From positions 44,173,464 to 44,237,463 of the forward strand of contig CM064505.1 of NCBI GenBank assembly GCA_032716605.1: DNA of 64,000 nt, given 5' to 3'. A program made the position numbers and the translations under genes. Positions 1 through 10,720 of the stretch are shown piece by piece. Origin of the DNA: Paralithodes platypus (taxonomy: Eukaryota; Arthropoda; Malacostraca; Decapoda; Lithodidae). Position 1 is the first letter of the stretch; each line of letters begins with the position of its first letter. Below the pieces are notes generated by a model. That model did not search any database and was not told the DNA's origin. It saw only the letters and a list, made by a program, of their open reading frames with translations.

Positions 1-673
1 TATAGATCCTGCAGTATATACTATAGACACTCCACCTCCCACTATAGATCCTGTAGTATATACTATAGACACTCCACCTCCCACTATAGATCCTGCAGTA
101 TATACTATAGACACTCCACCTCCCACTATAGATCCTGTAGTATATACTATAGACACTCCACCTCCCACTATAGATCCTGTAGTATATACTATAGACACTC
201 CACCTCACTATAGATCGTATATACTATAGACACTCCACCTCCACTATAGATCCTGCAGTATATACTATAGACACTCCACCTCCCACTATAGATCCTGTAG
301 TATATACTATAGACACTCCACCTCCCACTATAGATCCTGCAGTATATACTATAGACACTCCACCTCCCACTATAGATCCTGTAGTATATACTATAGACAC
401 TCCACCTCCTCCCACTATAGATCCTGTAGTATATACTATAGACACTCCACCTCCCACTATAGATCCTGTAGTATATACTATAGACACTCCACCTCCCACT
501 ATAGATCCTGTAGTATATACTATAGACACTCCACCCCACTATAATCTAGACACTCCACCCTCCCTAATAGATCCTGCAGTATATACTATAGACACTCCAC
601 CTCCCACTATAGATCCTGTAGTATATACTATAGACACTCCACCTCCCACTATAGATCCTCTAGTATATACTAT
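1..673. repeat. 42-bp minisatellite array, left block
   Basis: About 16 tandem copies of a 42-bp unit containing TATAGATCCTG(C/T)AGTATA, ACTATAGACACTCCACC and TCCCAC. Copies vary at a few positions and some carry small indels near 205-245, 400-415 and 530-560. Because 42 is a multiple of three, open frames run through on both strands, but these are repeat artefacts and not genes. The array runs off the left end of the window. Confidence 0.95.
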
Positions 674-987
674 TTTTTGTTTTATTTTTTTTTTAAAGAG
701 ACAATGAACGGAGGAAGGAAAAACACAGATAAAACAAAAAGGTCCATGTGCCTAAAGGCATCCTCCATTCATAAAATGTTTGTAACAACTGGATTTAAAC
801 ATTTGTTGATTGTAAGTTTGTGGAAAGCAATTCGAGGGAAGTGAATTCAAAGAGTAGCTCTGGGGATAAATGAATTCTGATAAGCAGAAGTTCTGCATTG
901 TGGAGGAGAAAGTGTAAATTCATGGGCGCTCTCAGCTGCCCTAGTTCTACGGGGAAAGATGTGGAGAGGCGGCACAATTGAAGCAAG
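674..987 (-). mobile_element. 5'-truncated LINE 3' fragment inside the minisatellite
   Basis: This segment is nearly the same as 29383-29690. Read on the minus strand it encodes the C-terminal part of a non-LTR reverse transcriptase (motifs [11 protein letters not shown] and [12 protein letters not shown]). Its T-rich start (674-698) reads as a poly-A-like tail on the minus strand. The hexamer TACTAT lies on both sides (668-673 and 988-993), as expected for a short target-site duplication. Small differences from the second copy, including lost bases near 808 and 860, show it is dead. Confidence 0.8.
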
Positions 988-2154
988 TACTATAGACACT
1001 CCACCTCCCATAGATCCTGCAGTATATACTATAGGCACTCCACCTCCCATAGATCCTGCAGTATATACTATAGGCACTCCACCTCCCATAGATCCTGCAG
1101 TATATACTATAGACACTCCACCTCCCATAGATCCTGCAGTATATACTATAGACTCTCCACCTCCCATAGATCCTCTAGTATATACTATAGACACTCCACC
1201 TCCCATAGATCCTCTAGTATATACTATAGACACTCCACCTCCCATAGATCCTGTAGTATATACTATAGACACTCCACCTCCCACTATAGATCCTGTAGTA
1301 TATACTATAGACACTCCACCTCCCACTATAGATCCTGTAGTATATACTATAGGGTATGTACCTCCCATAGATCCTGCAGTATATACTATAGGGTCTGTAC
1401 CTCCCATAGATCCTGCAGTATATACTATAGGGTCTGTACCTCCCATAGATCCTGCAGTATATACTATAGGGTCTGTACCTCCCATAGATACTGCAGTATA
1501 TAGGTCTGTACCTCCCATAGATCCTGCAGTATATACTATAGGGTCTGTACCTCCCATAGATACTGCAGTATATACTATAGGTCTGTACCTCCCATAGATA
1601 CTGCAGTATATACTATAGGGTCTGTACCTCCCATAGATCCTGCAGTATATACTATAGGGTCTGTACCTCCCATAGATACTGCAGTATATACTATAGGGTC
1701 TGTACCTCCCATAGATACTGCAGTATATACTATAGGGTCTGTACCTCCCATAGATCCTGCAGTATATACTATAGTGTCTGTACCTCACACAGATCCTGCA
1801 GTATATACTATAGTGTCTGTACCTCACACAGATCCTGCAGTATATGCTATAGGGTATGTACCTCCCATAGATCCTGCAGTATATACTATAGGGTCTGTAC
1901 CTCCCATAGATCCTGCAGTATATACTATAGGGTATGTACCTCACACAGATCCTGCAGTATATACTATAGGGTCTGTACCTCCCATAGATCCTGCAGTATA
2001 TACTATAGGGTCTGTACCTCCCATAGATCCTGCAGTATATACTATAGGGTCTGTACCTCCCATAGATCCTGCAGTATATACTATAGGGTCTGTACCTCCC
2101 ATAGATCCTGCAGTATATACTATAGGGTCTGTACCTCACACAGATCCTGCCTAA
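988..2154. repeat. 39-bp minisatellite array, right block
   Basis: About 30 tandem copies of a unit related to the left block but lacking one ACT step, giving 39 bp. Units change along the array: those up to about 1345 carry GACACTCCACC or GGCACTCCACC, while later ones carry GGGTCTGTACC, and some after 1775 carry CTCACACAGATCC. It ends abruptly at AGATCCTGCC near 2150. The open frames here are repeat artefacts. Confidence 0.95.
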
Positions 2155-2535
2155 GCTTGACAAAAATCGTCAGAAAATAGGCAGTATAAACTAAAAATAA
2201 AGTGTGTTGGCATACTGAGAGGGTTAATGAGGTTCTGTAGTTGTATTTGCACAATGGAAAACATATTATGAGCTAACTTTTATGAGGTAGGCTACTGTAC
2301 ACGTATCAAATCACATCTCGTGGAATATGTGACAAAATACTTTCGGTCCGCATACCTACCTGCCTGGACCCCGTAGGTAAAGCGTTGATATCATGACGTC
2401 AACCGAATCTTTAATAGCTCTTTTAATAACAGGTAAAGCTTTCAGAGTGCATACGGGTTCAAAGGAGTACAAAGGAAATCAAGTAACAACTTATAATTTG
2501 TGTCTTACGAAGTTGTTTGTTAGTAATCTATCATA
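2155..2535. other. Unique AT-rich spacer
   Basis: No coding potential, RNA gene or repeat unit was recognised between the minisatellite and the microsatellite cluster. A short phrase near 2460-2490 (GGAGTACAAAGGAAATCAAG) recurs on the opposite strand near 6005-6030. Confidence 0.5.
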
Positions 2536-2775
<240 letters not shown>

Positions 2776-2862
2776 CAAGGGTGGATTTCAATAGGTTAAC
2801 ATCAAACGTACTTACTTCCCCCTAGTATAACCTTGAGTGAGAGAGTTGTGAGCATTCCTGCC

Positions 2863-2970
2863 ATGTGTGTGGGTGTGTGTGTGTGTGTGGGTGTCTGTGT
2901 GTGTGAGTGTGTGTGTGTGTCTGTGTGGGTGTGTGTGTATGTCTGTGTGTCTCTGTGCGTTTGTGTCCAG
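2863..2970. repeat. (TG)n microsatellite, imperfect
   Basis: GT-rich tract with interruptions (GGGTGTGTG, GTCTGTG). A short CA tract follows at 3019-3042. Confidence 0.9.
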
Positions 2971-3079
2971 AATATTGATATGCAGTTACACGCACTCCCT
3001 ACCTTTCTAGCATTGCCTTACACACACACACACACACACACACTCCCAAGATTACACTCGATCAAATTTAACACACACA

Positions 3080-3160
3080 CTTCTATAACAGCACGGGAAG
3101 GATTCGAACCTGTGAAGACCATTGTAGTGTTGTAGCCAGAGCACCACCCTTCACATATTA
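3080..3160 (-). mobile_element. tRNA-derived SINE head, degraded
   Basis: On the minus strand the segment has a box-A-like GTGGTGCTCTGGCTACAA and a box-B-like CAGGTTCGAATCC, spaced as in a tRNA. No acceptor stem pairs, so it is not a functional tRNA. It lies between CA and CT microsatellites. Confidence 0.6.
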
Positions 3161-3206
3161 CAACCCCTGCCCTTGCATTTATATTGGTCATCAAATAAAT
3201 ATACAT

Positions 3207-3208
<2 letters not shown>

Positions 3209-3280
<72 letters not shown>
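3209..3280. repeat. (TC)n microsatellite
   Basis: About 36 uninterrupted TC dinucleotides. Confidence 0.95.
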
Positions 3281-3283
<3 letters not shown>

Positions 3284-3599
3284 TGCTCAATTAGGCCATT
3301 TTAGATTTACAGAAAGACAGCCATTTCTCTACATCATTTATGTGTGTTAATATCAATTCAACAATGCCACTCACAAGCACATTGTATTTTCCATTAACTT
3401 AACCCAAGAACGATGACGTTCCTTCAGGAATGTTTTACTGGGCGAATGCGACGTTCCTTATAAAAAAATAAAAAAATAAAAATAAAAAGTTAAATGGATG
3501 CAATAAGGAATTAGATAGCATGTCTCCTTTCCACCACCTCCTGCCTTCTCCTTACATGTGTCTTATCCCTCTCCTCCCCTCCCTTTCTCCCCCCACTTC
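3281..3599. other. Spacer with a partial repeat end
   Basis: No gene seen. The phrase TTAACCCAAGAACGATGACG near 3398 resembles the ends of the TTAA-flanked elements found elsewhere in the window. An A-rich tract lies at 3460-3487. Confidence 0.4.
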
Positions 3600-5830
3600 C
3601 CACTGGTGATGAATTCAGTAACAGCGACCATCGTACGATAACTTTCACTTTAAACTTTACTAGTAACGAACCAAATAGTAGCATCGAAAAAGTCCCTAAT
3701 TTCAAGAAAGCAAACTTTCATAAACTTAGAGCTATGTTTAAAGAAACTGACTGGAGCTTTTTAATTAACAATAACGACATAAATACATCTTGGAAGTTAT
3801 TCGAAACCACTTACCTAAAAGCAGTGCAAGACTGCATACCATCGAAAATACGGCGTCCAGGCAATAATAATAAGCCCAAATGGTGGAATAAAGATATTTC
3901 AAACTGCCTGCTTGCTAAAAAATTTGCTAATGATAGATTAAAATCCTCACAAAATGACGAAGAACGGGTGAAATTTGTAGAGCTACGACGCAAAGCCAAA
4001 AAGTTAATTAAGCAAAGTAAAAAGACCCTAGAGTTACATATTGCGAATCAAAGTAAAACAAACCCGAAAGAATTCTATAGTTATATCAGAAAGAAAAAAG
4101 TAGTTACTTCAACTGTTGGACCGTTAGTCGATGAAAATGGAGAATACACCAAAGACGAAGTACAAATGAGTAATGCCCTCAATACCTTCTTTGCATCAGT
4201 TTTTACAACAGAAGACCTCAGTGATATCCCTACACCATCGCCGATTCAGATTGATAATTCAGATATTCTAAGCAATATCACCGTTACAGAGAGAGAAGTA
4301 TTGAATTGTTTAGATAAACTCAAGGTAAATAAAACGCCTGAACCTGATACAATCTCGCCTAGAGTTCTAAAGGAAGCTAAGGATGAGCTCTCCAAACCAC
4401 TGACTTTACTATTCAATAAATCCTTGCAGTCTGGAACTATGCCTGATCAGTGGAAGATAGCCAACGTAACACCGATATTCAAAAAAGGCAGCAAATCCCT
4501 ACCCAGTAACTATCGTCCAATTAGCTTAACCTCAGTTGTATGTAAAATGCTAGAAACGGTCAAAAGAGACAGACTCGTAAATCACTTAGAGGAAAATAAC
4601 ATACTTAAAGATACTCAACACGGCTTTCGTAAAAAACGTTCCTGTTTAACAAACCTCTTAGACTTCTTCCACGATATCCTCAACCTCTACGATGAGAGTA
4701 AAGCTGTAGATATTATATACCTTGATTTTCAAAAGGCCTTTGACAAAGTTCCCCACAAACGTTTACTGCTAAAACTAAAAGCGCATGGAATACAAGACGG
4801 TGTGTTGAAATGGATAGAAAATTTGGCTCAGCGACAGAAAGCAAAGAGTAGTCATAAACGGTAAGGCATCTAAATGGACCAATGTAAGTAGCGGGGTACC
4901 CAGGGATCGGTACTAGGACCAATTCTCTTTCTAATTTACATCAACGACATAGATGAGGGTCTCACCTGTACAATCTCAAAATTTGCTGACGATACAAAAA
5001 TTGCAAATAGCGTACTTTCAAAAGAACAAGTTGACGATATGCAACACAATCTAGATAAATTGTCACATTGGGCCCAAATTTGGCAAATGAGTTTCAATGC
5101 GGATAAATGTAAAGTACTACATATCGGATACCTAAATGAGAAAGCAAACTATTCGATGAATGGCACTCAGCTTAAGAATGTAAACAGAGAAACCGATCTG
5201 GGAGTAACAATATCGAGTAACCTAAAACCGAGTCAACAATGTTCAGAAGTTGTTAAGAAGGCAAACAAAATAATTGGCTCTATAGGCAGGTCATTTGAGC
5301 ATAAATCCAAAGACGTTATCCTAACCCTTTACAATTCCTTAGTCCGCCCTCTTCTGGAATACTGCGTTCAATGCTGGTGCCCTTATTACCAAAAAGACAT
5401 AAACAAGCTAGAACGAGTTCAACGTAGAGTTACCAATATGATACCTAGCCTAAAGAACAAACCATACGAAGAGCGTCTTAGAGAATTAAATCTATTTCCT
5501 TTAACCCAGCGCAGATTAAGAGGTGACTTAATTCAAGTGTTCAAAATCATCAAAGGCATCGACAATATGAACTGTAGTAAGTACTTCACTATCGACCAAT
5601 CTAATTACACGCGGGGAAACGGTTGCAAAATTATTGGTAAATCTTTTAACTCACACGAATCTAAGAATTTCTTCTTCAATCGAGTTGTCAACTTGTGGAA
5701 TGGGCTTCCCCGAGACGTTATAGACTGCAGCACCGTTGATTCATTTAAACTCCGCCTAGACAAATATCTCGCATCAAACCCGCGACTGACTGCGTTTGTA
5801 AATGAATAACTTTATTTTATCCTCCCCTCA
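3600..5830 (+). mobile_element. CR1-like non-LTR retrotransposon, 5'-truncated
   Basis: The element begins inside the end of the endonuclease domain (motif NSDHRTITF near 3620) and continues through a complete reverse transcriptase region to a stop at 5809. Most of the endonuclease and any ORF1 are missing, as is usual for LINE copies truncated at the 5' end during insertion. The exact 3' end is unclear. It could extend to about 6060, but no poly-A or microsatellite tail is obvious. It lies upstream of the claudin-like exons and may sit in an intron of that gene. Confidence 0.85.
3602..5809 (+). pseudogene. Reverse transcriptase of the CR1-like element, broken
   Basis: One reading frame gives the end of the endonuclease, then reverse transcriptase motifs in order: NYRPISLTSVVCK (about 4510), QHGFRKKRSC (about 4618), YLDFQKAFDKVPHKR (about 4720, first catalytic Asp) and the FADDTK active site (about 4982). 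A C-terminal domain follows with RPLLEYCVQCW and FFFNRVVNLWNGLP. Between about 4825 and 4905 the frame is shifted and then restored by two compensating single-base changes. The stretch GKASKWTNVSSGV is read only in another frame, and stops occur in the main frame from 4861. Just after the second shift the expected QGSVLGPILF motif returns. The family is CR1/Rex-like by motif style, but jockey-related groups cannot be excluded without a tree. No functional enzyme can be made from this copy. Confidence 0.85.
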
Positions 5831-6475
5831 GTTACTAACCCATATGTCCCCTACTAACTTCCTAGTCCTGCCACGGACATTAGTTCCAGGGCAGTAGTTC
5901 CCTTTCCAATGTTCCCTTACCCACTCTAAACCACTGTTTGGACACTTGATCCTCAGTGTTTTGGAGGACAAGCAGCCTAGAAGGGTCACTAGATCTGTTG
6001 TTGCTTGATTTCCTTTATACTCCTTTGTACTCCTCATTTATTGCTTATTTTGCCTCCAATTTCACTCCTACTTCCTATCTCTCGCCTGAAATATGTCCAC
6101 TCACCCTCCCCTACCCTCTCCTTGTCTCCCTCCTCACTATTACAAGCATGGTATACAGCTTGGAGCTCAGTATGCTTCAGGCAAGCAACGAAGGCACACC
6201 TATGTCGCGCTCCATTGTACGCCATCCTCCACATCTCCCATCGCAATAATAAAAAATTTCATTGGATATTTGCTCTTTACACTTACTTTCTGGTTCTTCA
6301 ATGTTTTCATGTTCATTATACAAGTAAAATATGTTAATATGGAGCAGTAATATTGCTTTATACAGTAAAAAAAAAATCTGAATTGAAGCTAAATCTTTCG
6401 CACATAACATGATTGATGCATTCCTCGGGTTAATTGCCTAATTCCCACTATTAACATTTCCTCTTTTTTTTCCAG
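5831..6475. other. Region before first recognised claudin-like exon
   Basis: Probably intron or LINE 3' tail. No exon encoding a first membrane segment with proper splice sites was found. The 3' end is a good splice acceptor, a pyrimidine run ending in CAG at 6473-6475. Confidence 0.4.
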
Positions 6476-6571
6476 GAGCCATGAGCGGTCACTTCGGTCC
6501 GTGGCGGGTGTGCCAAGCGGGCCAATACGGATACTCCCATTGTTCCGGCCACAACATGTTCAAGTCCACAT
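6476..6571 (+). CDS. Claudin-like gene, exon with loop-1 signature
   Basis: Acceptor CAG at 6473-6475 and donor GTAAGT at 6572. It codes GAMSGHFGPWRVCQAGQY and onward to FKST, leaving one base of a Trp codon. The ATG at 6481 could look like a start, but the exon fits better as an internal exon because claudin-type proteins need a membrane segment before this loop. Confidence 0.75.
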
Positions 6572-9500
6572 GTAAGTTAATCCACCATGTATCTTTTATG
6601 TGTGTATAGATGTACCAGTTCACGTGTAAATTAACCAATAATTATCATGTATTTGTTTATAGATGGCAGTCCACATGTAATTTAATTCATCATATATCTT
6701 TTATGTGTATATAGATGGCAGTCCACATGTAAGTTAATCCATGATATATTCTATCCTTTATGTGTGTATAGATGCCAGCTCACATATAAGTTAACTCATG
6801 ATTTATCTTGTATGTGTAATTGTGTATTTCTCTTCTTATTTTGTACTATTCTTCAGGGGCGACTGTGATAGCGGGGATCGGGTCGGTAGCTTGCGCCGGT
6901 CTGTTAGCGGTAGCCACCTTCATGTGTCCACTGCTACTAATGATGCACTTCACCTCCAACAAGGTCTTGGTCAAGTTCCGCCACGCCACACTTATCAAGA
7001 TGATCTGCATATCTGCCTCAGGTCAGTGGGCACTTGTTTTTCTATGCTTTTTTTTTCTTAAGGGGACCGACCTTCTTTTACTCCCTGGGTTTTATCCATT
7101 CGGCCCCATATCAGCCTACTGTTTTAAGACGTTTCTCCCCATTAAGGTAGATCTATTTGCTTCCAAACAGATGAGCAAGTTACCCCACTACTTAGCTCGT
7201 TGGGAGCAAACTCCGGCGGGATACCCAGATGCGTTTTGAAAGGATTGGAACCGATGGAGGTCCATTTATCTGTTTCCACCTCCAGACGCATCACTAATAT
7301 GCCGGGTAGTCAACAAACTACAGGCATATCGGGGGATGGTTTTCTGATAGTTCCAGTCTGGCTGGCTCAGGCGTGGTTCCCCTTCCTGAAGACATGGTGC
7401 AGCAACCCAGTGTAGCTCTCAGTTTCGAGTTTCCATTTTGAGACGATTGGATGCCTCAAGACCTCGCTAACTTTCACTTTGTGGATATTCAAAATGCCAA
7501 GTGGCTTGACTTCTTTTGGGGCAGTGCTAAAGCAAAATTAATGGATGGTTATGTGGAATCCACTAAGTGACATTATCACCCTCATTGGAAATTAATGGAT
7601 GGTTATGTGGAATCCACTAAGTGACATTATCACCCTCATTGGAAATCTCTCACCACTTGGATCACAGTGTCAAGTACCCTCAGTCACTTCATCTTTAATG
7701 ATTTGCACTATTTGTTTGAAGAGAAACAACTTTTGGTTGTTAGACTCAAAAACCATTTACCAGCTATGTGCATTCCCTTCTATGATCTGACCGGTCTATC
7801 CATTCCCGTGGCTGAGGAGAATGGGTTTGTGCACACTTGTGACAGACTCCAACACCCACCTCATCAGCTCATGCCAACATGGTCTCTCAACAAAGTTCTA
7901 CTTCTTTTGAAATCTCCTTTACACATGTGACTCCCATCAACATTAAACTTATTAAAGAAGGCTTTATATTTGATGGCACTCGCGACGGGTAATCGGGTGT
8001 TGAAGTTGGCGGTAATGTCCAGAGCTCCAAATTGTTTGTCCTTTGCTCCACGATTGGCCTCATTTTCAATTTCCCCTGAATCACTCTTCATTGCGAAAAA
8101 TGAGTATCCAAAGCATGATTTTGTGGAGTTTTGAGTGGCGGCTCTTAAACACAACAATACTCATGCATCGTTCATTGTGCCTGGTGAAAGCACTCTGAAA
8201 CTCTATACTAGTAGCTAACCAGATTAATGACTCCCATTTGTGAGTTTCACCAGCGATACAGACAAGACTGAGAAAGGGACAGGCTGCGGCCATGATCGTA
8301 GATGTCATTAGAGAAGCTAATCTCTATTTCCTTTGCAAGGCACATAATTTGTGTAAATTGGCTGTGTCCATCCCATTTCTACACAATTATTCACTTGATA
8401 TAGCTATCTTTTACAATGATATCCTACACATAACTGAAGATGAATAAATTTAAGTGGCAGACTTATTAACAAAGTTTGCCTCATAAGTTGACAGACTAAT
8501 GTTGATAAATGTTGAGGGAAACAGCGCTCATGTGGTACCAGCTTACATATATTTTCATCAGCATTATCAAACTACACTGTATATTTTAACTGAACCATAT
8601 TTATTTCGCTAAAGCGTTGTTTCCACATAGCGATTTTGATTACTGAAGTTCTTTTTCCCTTTTATTGTCTCGTCCTTGTTTTGGGTTTTTTATTTTGCAA
8701 GTTTTACATTATTATTTTTCCCTATAGTGCTGTGTGGGTTCGTGAGCATCCTGTTCTTCGTTTTGGAGGTGTTCATCTTCAGAGTGGGTCAGTCACAGGG
8801 CCTCTTCGTCACTCTCAGCTGGGCCTTCATACTACAGGTAAGCTCAATCAATACACTTCATCACCTGCTATCTTTATTTATTTTTGTATTATTATAATGA
8901 TGTGTTGTTGTTGTTGTTTTTTTATTTTATTTTTTTGGTGGTGCATAGGAAATTATAGCATGAACCTTCTTCTCCAAACCCATCTACATTTCTTTATCTT
9001 CCTTAAAATATATAGCAGAACTGGGAAAAGGAGGTATAATTGTTAATCACATTATATATATACAGTATATAATTATATATTTATATATATATACATATAA
9101 CTCTTGCTTGTCGTAAAAGTGATGGTTGGTCGTCACTCATTTAGCTTAAGCAGGTAACCCGTCATAGTAAAGAACATCCTTGAACTAAACAAAATTCAAT
9201 GCATGCGGCTATTCATAAGCATTATGGTGTCAGAAAAGTTTTCTGGCTATGAAATTGTGATACTCCAGGCTCCCAGGTTGCTGACACTTTCTTTTAGAGC
9301 AATGTTGTGGTATTAATTTCCATCACTCCATAACACAGTACTAACTTAAACTTGTTCCGCAGATTGTGGCGATGATCTTGAGCGTGGTGGCCGGCGTGGG
9401 TGCCGGGATAGAGTTCGGCTGGTCCCGCAAGCTAGGAGGCGACCCAACCGTGTACAACCGTGACCCAGAGGGCACCGCAGCCACCACAATCTCCAACCCA

Positions 9501-9866
9501 AACTTCCGAGACTCCTCCAGAAATGGCCACGCTCAAACAGGGAATGGCAATAGAGTCCGAAGTGGCAGCCAGCGGGGTCGCGTGCATCGCAACTCTAACG
9601 GGGTGGCCATGACTCATTTTAGCGGCCAACCGTATATGATCAATGCGAACGGCAGCAATGGGCATACTGGGACTGGAAGGCCTAATGGCAAACTGGCCTT
9701 CGATCCCAATAAAACCCCTCTGAGGTCTTCACTGAGGAAACCTAAGCCCCCTCCGCCTGAAGATGCGCCCGATGGCTCCATGGGTATTCAGAATCTTGCC
9801 TTCACTCAGTCCAGTCCTCCAGCAAAAAAGAAAGTTCGCATACACACACAATCAACTTCTGTGTAG
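6476..9866 (+). CDS. Claudin/PMP22-superfamily tetraspan protein, 5' end missing
   Basis: Four exons join in phase: 6476-6571, 6857-7021, 8728-8837 and 9363-9866. The product keeps the second part of the first extracellular loop with a claudin-type signature (GPWRVC, then a second Cys nine residues on). It then has three hydrophobic segments (AGIGSVACAGLLAVATFM, VLCGFVSILFFVLEVFIF, FILQIVAMILSVVAGVGAGI) and a cytoplasmic tail of about 140 residues. The first membrane segment must lie in an upstream exon, because the 6476 exon opens in phase within the loop. In known claudin relatives the loop disulfide and W-C-C signature shape septate or tight junction strands or channel-modulating subunits. 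The tail ends in T-S-V, a class I PDZ-ligand pattern also common in claudins and stargazin-type proteins. Whether this is a junction claudin or a stargazin-like auxiliary subunit cannot be decided here. Confidence 0.8.
6551..6835 (+). repeat. Five tandem copies of an exon end plus splice donor
   Basis: A unit of about 50-58 bp covering the last bases of the 6476 exon, its donor and the start of the intron is repeated about five times. Each copy has a CCACATGTAAGTT-like core (near 6566, 6620, 6671, 6723, 6781) and ends in a GTATAGATG-like phrase. Donor-like GT steps survive at 6626, 6677 and 6729, and the last copy has lost the GT. Reading past the true donor meets an in-frame TAG before the second copy, so use of a later donor would truncate the protein. 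Confidence 0.8.
6857..7021 (+). CDS. Claudin-like gene, exon with membrane segment 2
   Basis: Acceptor TTCTTCAG ends at 6856 and donor GTCAGT starts at 7022. With the leftover T it opens on a Trp codon, then codes ATVIAGIGSVACAGLLAV and a cytoplasmic turn rich in basic residues (NKVLVKFRHATLIK). It ends phase 1. Confidence 0.85.
7057..7165 (+). mobile_element. Partial TTAA-type repeat, family B
   Basis: Starts with TTAAGGGG, continues with TATCCATTCGGCCCCAT and AGACGTTTCTCCCCATT, and stops after about 105 bp. Related full copies lie at 18520 and 54478. Confidence 0.7.
7147..8450 (+). mobile_element. DIRS-like tyrosine-recombinase retroelement, decayed
   Basis: The second intron of the claudin-like gene holds broken coding sequence of this class. 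At 7147-7415 the frames give VDLFASKQMSKLPHYLARW, then DWNRWRSIYLFPPPDASLI and LIVPVWLAQAWFPFL, resembling the RNase H end of DIRS pol. At 7640-8330 they give PTWSLNKVLLLLKSPL, LMALATGNRVLKLAVMSRAP and GQAAAMIVDVIREAN, resembling the DIRS tyrosine recombinase. The fragments are in different frames with stops, so it is dead. A 56-bp internal duplication lies at 7537-7648. Assignment rests on remembered family style and needs a search. Confidence 0.6.
7537..7648. repeat. 56-bp tandem duplication
   Basis: The block beginning AAATTAATGGATGGTTATGT and ending ACCCTCATTGG occurs twice in a row with no differences seen, suggesting a recent duplication within the decayed element. Confidence 0.9.
8609..8715 (+). 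repeat. ~100-bp dispersed repeat R1
   Basis: Copy of a repeat seen about 11 times. It starts near AAGCGTTGTTTCCACATAGC and ends TTTGCAAGTTTTACATT. This copy ends 12 bp before the claudin-like exon at 8728, so the exon's upstream acceptor tract abuts the repeat. Confidence 0.85.
8728..8837 (+). CDS. Claudin-like gene, exon with membrane segment 3
   Basis: Acceptor TATAG ends at 8727 and donor GTAAGC starts at 8838. It joins in phase 1 and codes VLCGFVSILFFVLEVFIF, the short second loop RVGQSQGLFVTLS and the start of membrane segment 4 (WAFILQ). Confidence 0.85.
9363..9866 (+). CDS. Claudin-like gene, last coding exon
   Basis: Acceptor CCGCAG ends at 9362 and the stop TAG is at 9864-9866. It completes membrane segment 4 (IVAMILSVVAGVGAGIEF) and gives a hydrophilic tail rich in Asn, Gly, Arg and Pro, including a KPKPPPPEDAP stretch, an AKKKVR basic cluster and the C-terminal S-T-S-V. 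Confidence 0.9.
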   Translation: MVAMILSVVAGVGAGIEFGWSRKLGGDPTVYNRDPEGTAATTISNPNFRDSSRNGHAQTGNGNRVRSGSQRGRVHRNSNGVAMTHFSGQPYMINANGSNGHTGTGRPNGKLAFDPNKTPLRSSLRKPKPPPPEDAPDGSMGIQNLAFTQSSPPAKKKVRIHTQSTSV

Positions 9867-10320
9867 TGCCTTGGCAGTGGTGGGGATGGCGGTGATGTGC
9901 TCGTAAAGGTGTGGGGATGGTACCAGCCAGTAGCTAGGAAATGACAAGATGTGGTGTTATCGGTGAAGTGATAGTGGTCAAGTTGGTTTAAGCTGTTAAT
10001 TCCCTTGCTTCGATACACCTTGAATTTGACTAGCTATCACCTTTTCAATATGAAGGAACACTAGCTATAAGCATTCTTGCCTATTTGTATACTTCTTCCA
10101 AATAGACAAAATAATCATATGAAGTCTGTAGCTAGAAAGAGACTGCTAGAACGTTTTACAAACAGTTTATTTTATCTATAGGCCTATGCGTATAATAAAA
10201 TGCTAAAGACCCTCAACACAAGTAACCAGATAAACAGTGTAAACACGTAGTGGCGTAAAAAAAACATGTGGAGCCATCTGCACAATAGAGAAAATGTGTA
10301 GTTAGATTGCGTTACTGTTA
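9867..10320 (+). other. Likely 3' untranslated region of claudin-like gene
   Basis: Non-coding sequence directly after the stop. A canonical AATAAA is present at 10194-10199, about 330 bases downstream of the stop, and could be the polyadenylation signal. Assignment is positional only. Confidence 0.4.
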
Positions 10321-10334
10321 TATAGACACAAAGA

Positions 10335-10720
10335 CTCGAAAGCGAATATGCTGGACATTTTGGACAAGAAGTTTATTATTGATAATATGATTAGTTTTTA
10401 GTTGATGACACTGTGAAGCAGAAGTAATGTACTGACAATGTTGTGATGGTGTGCAAATCCTTAATACTGATATGACAACACAAAGAAGCAATGATGAGCA
10501 TACTGGACTTAGAGCTTGATACTAATAATACATGAAATAATATAAATGCACAGATATATTTGGAAATGGTGTGCAAATGCTTGATACGGATATGATGACA
10601 CAAATAAGTAAAAGTGATTATGCTGGACTTGGAGCTTGATAATGATGAAATGAGAAATAAAAATAATATGGTGAAAAGAGTACAATTGGTTACATGAATT
10701 TGTATGCATTCCGTGAATTT
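10335..10720. repeat. Imperfect ~130-bp tandem repeat, three copies
   Basis: Three diverged units share TATGCTGGACTTGGAGCTTG-like and GGTGTGCAAATGCTTGATAC-like phrases, at about 10350, 10495 and 10620. No coding function is seen. Confidence 0.65.

Noticed and set aside
189..2163. Long open frames on both strands rich in Tyr/Ile/Ser/Gly
   Set aside because: They follow exactly the 39- and 42-bp minisatellite units, which are multiples of three, so open frames are expected by chance.
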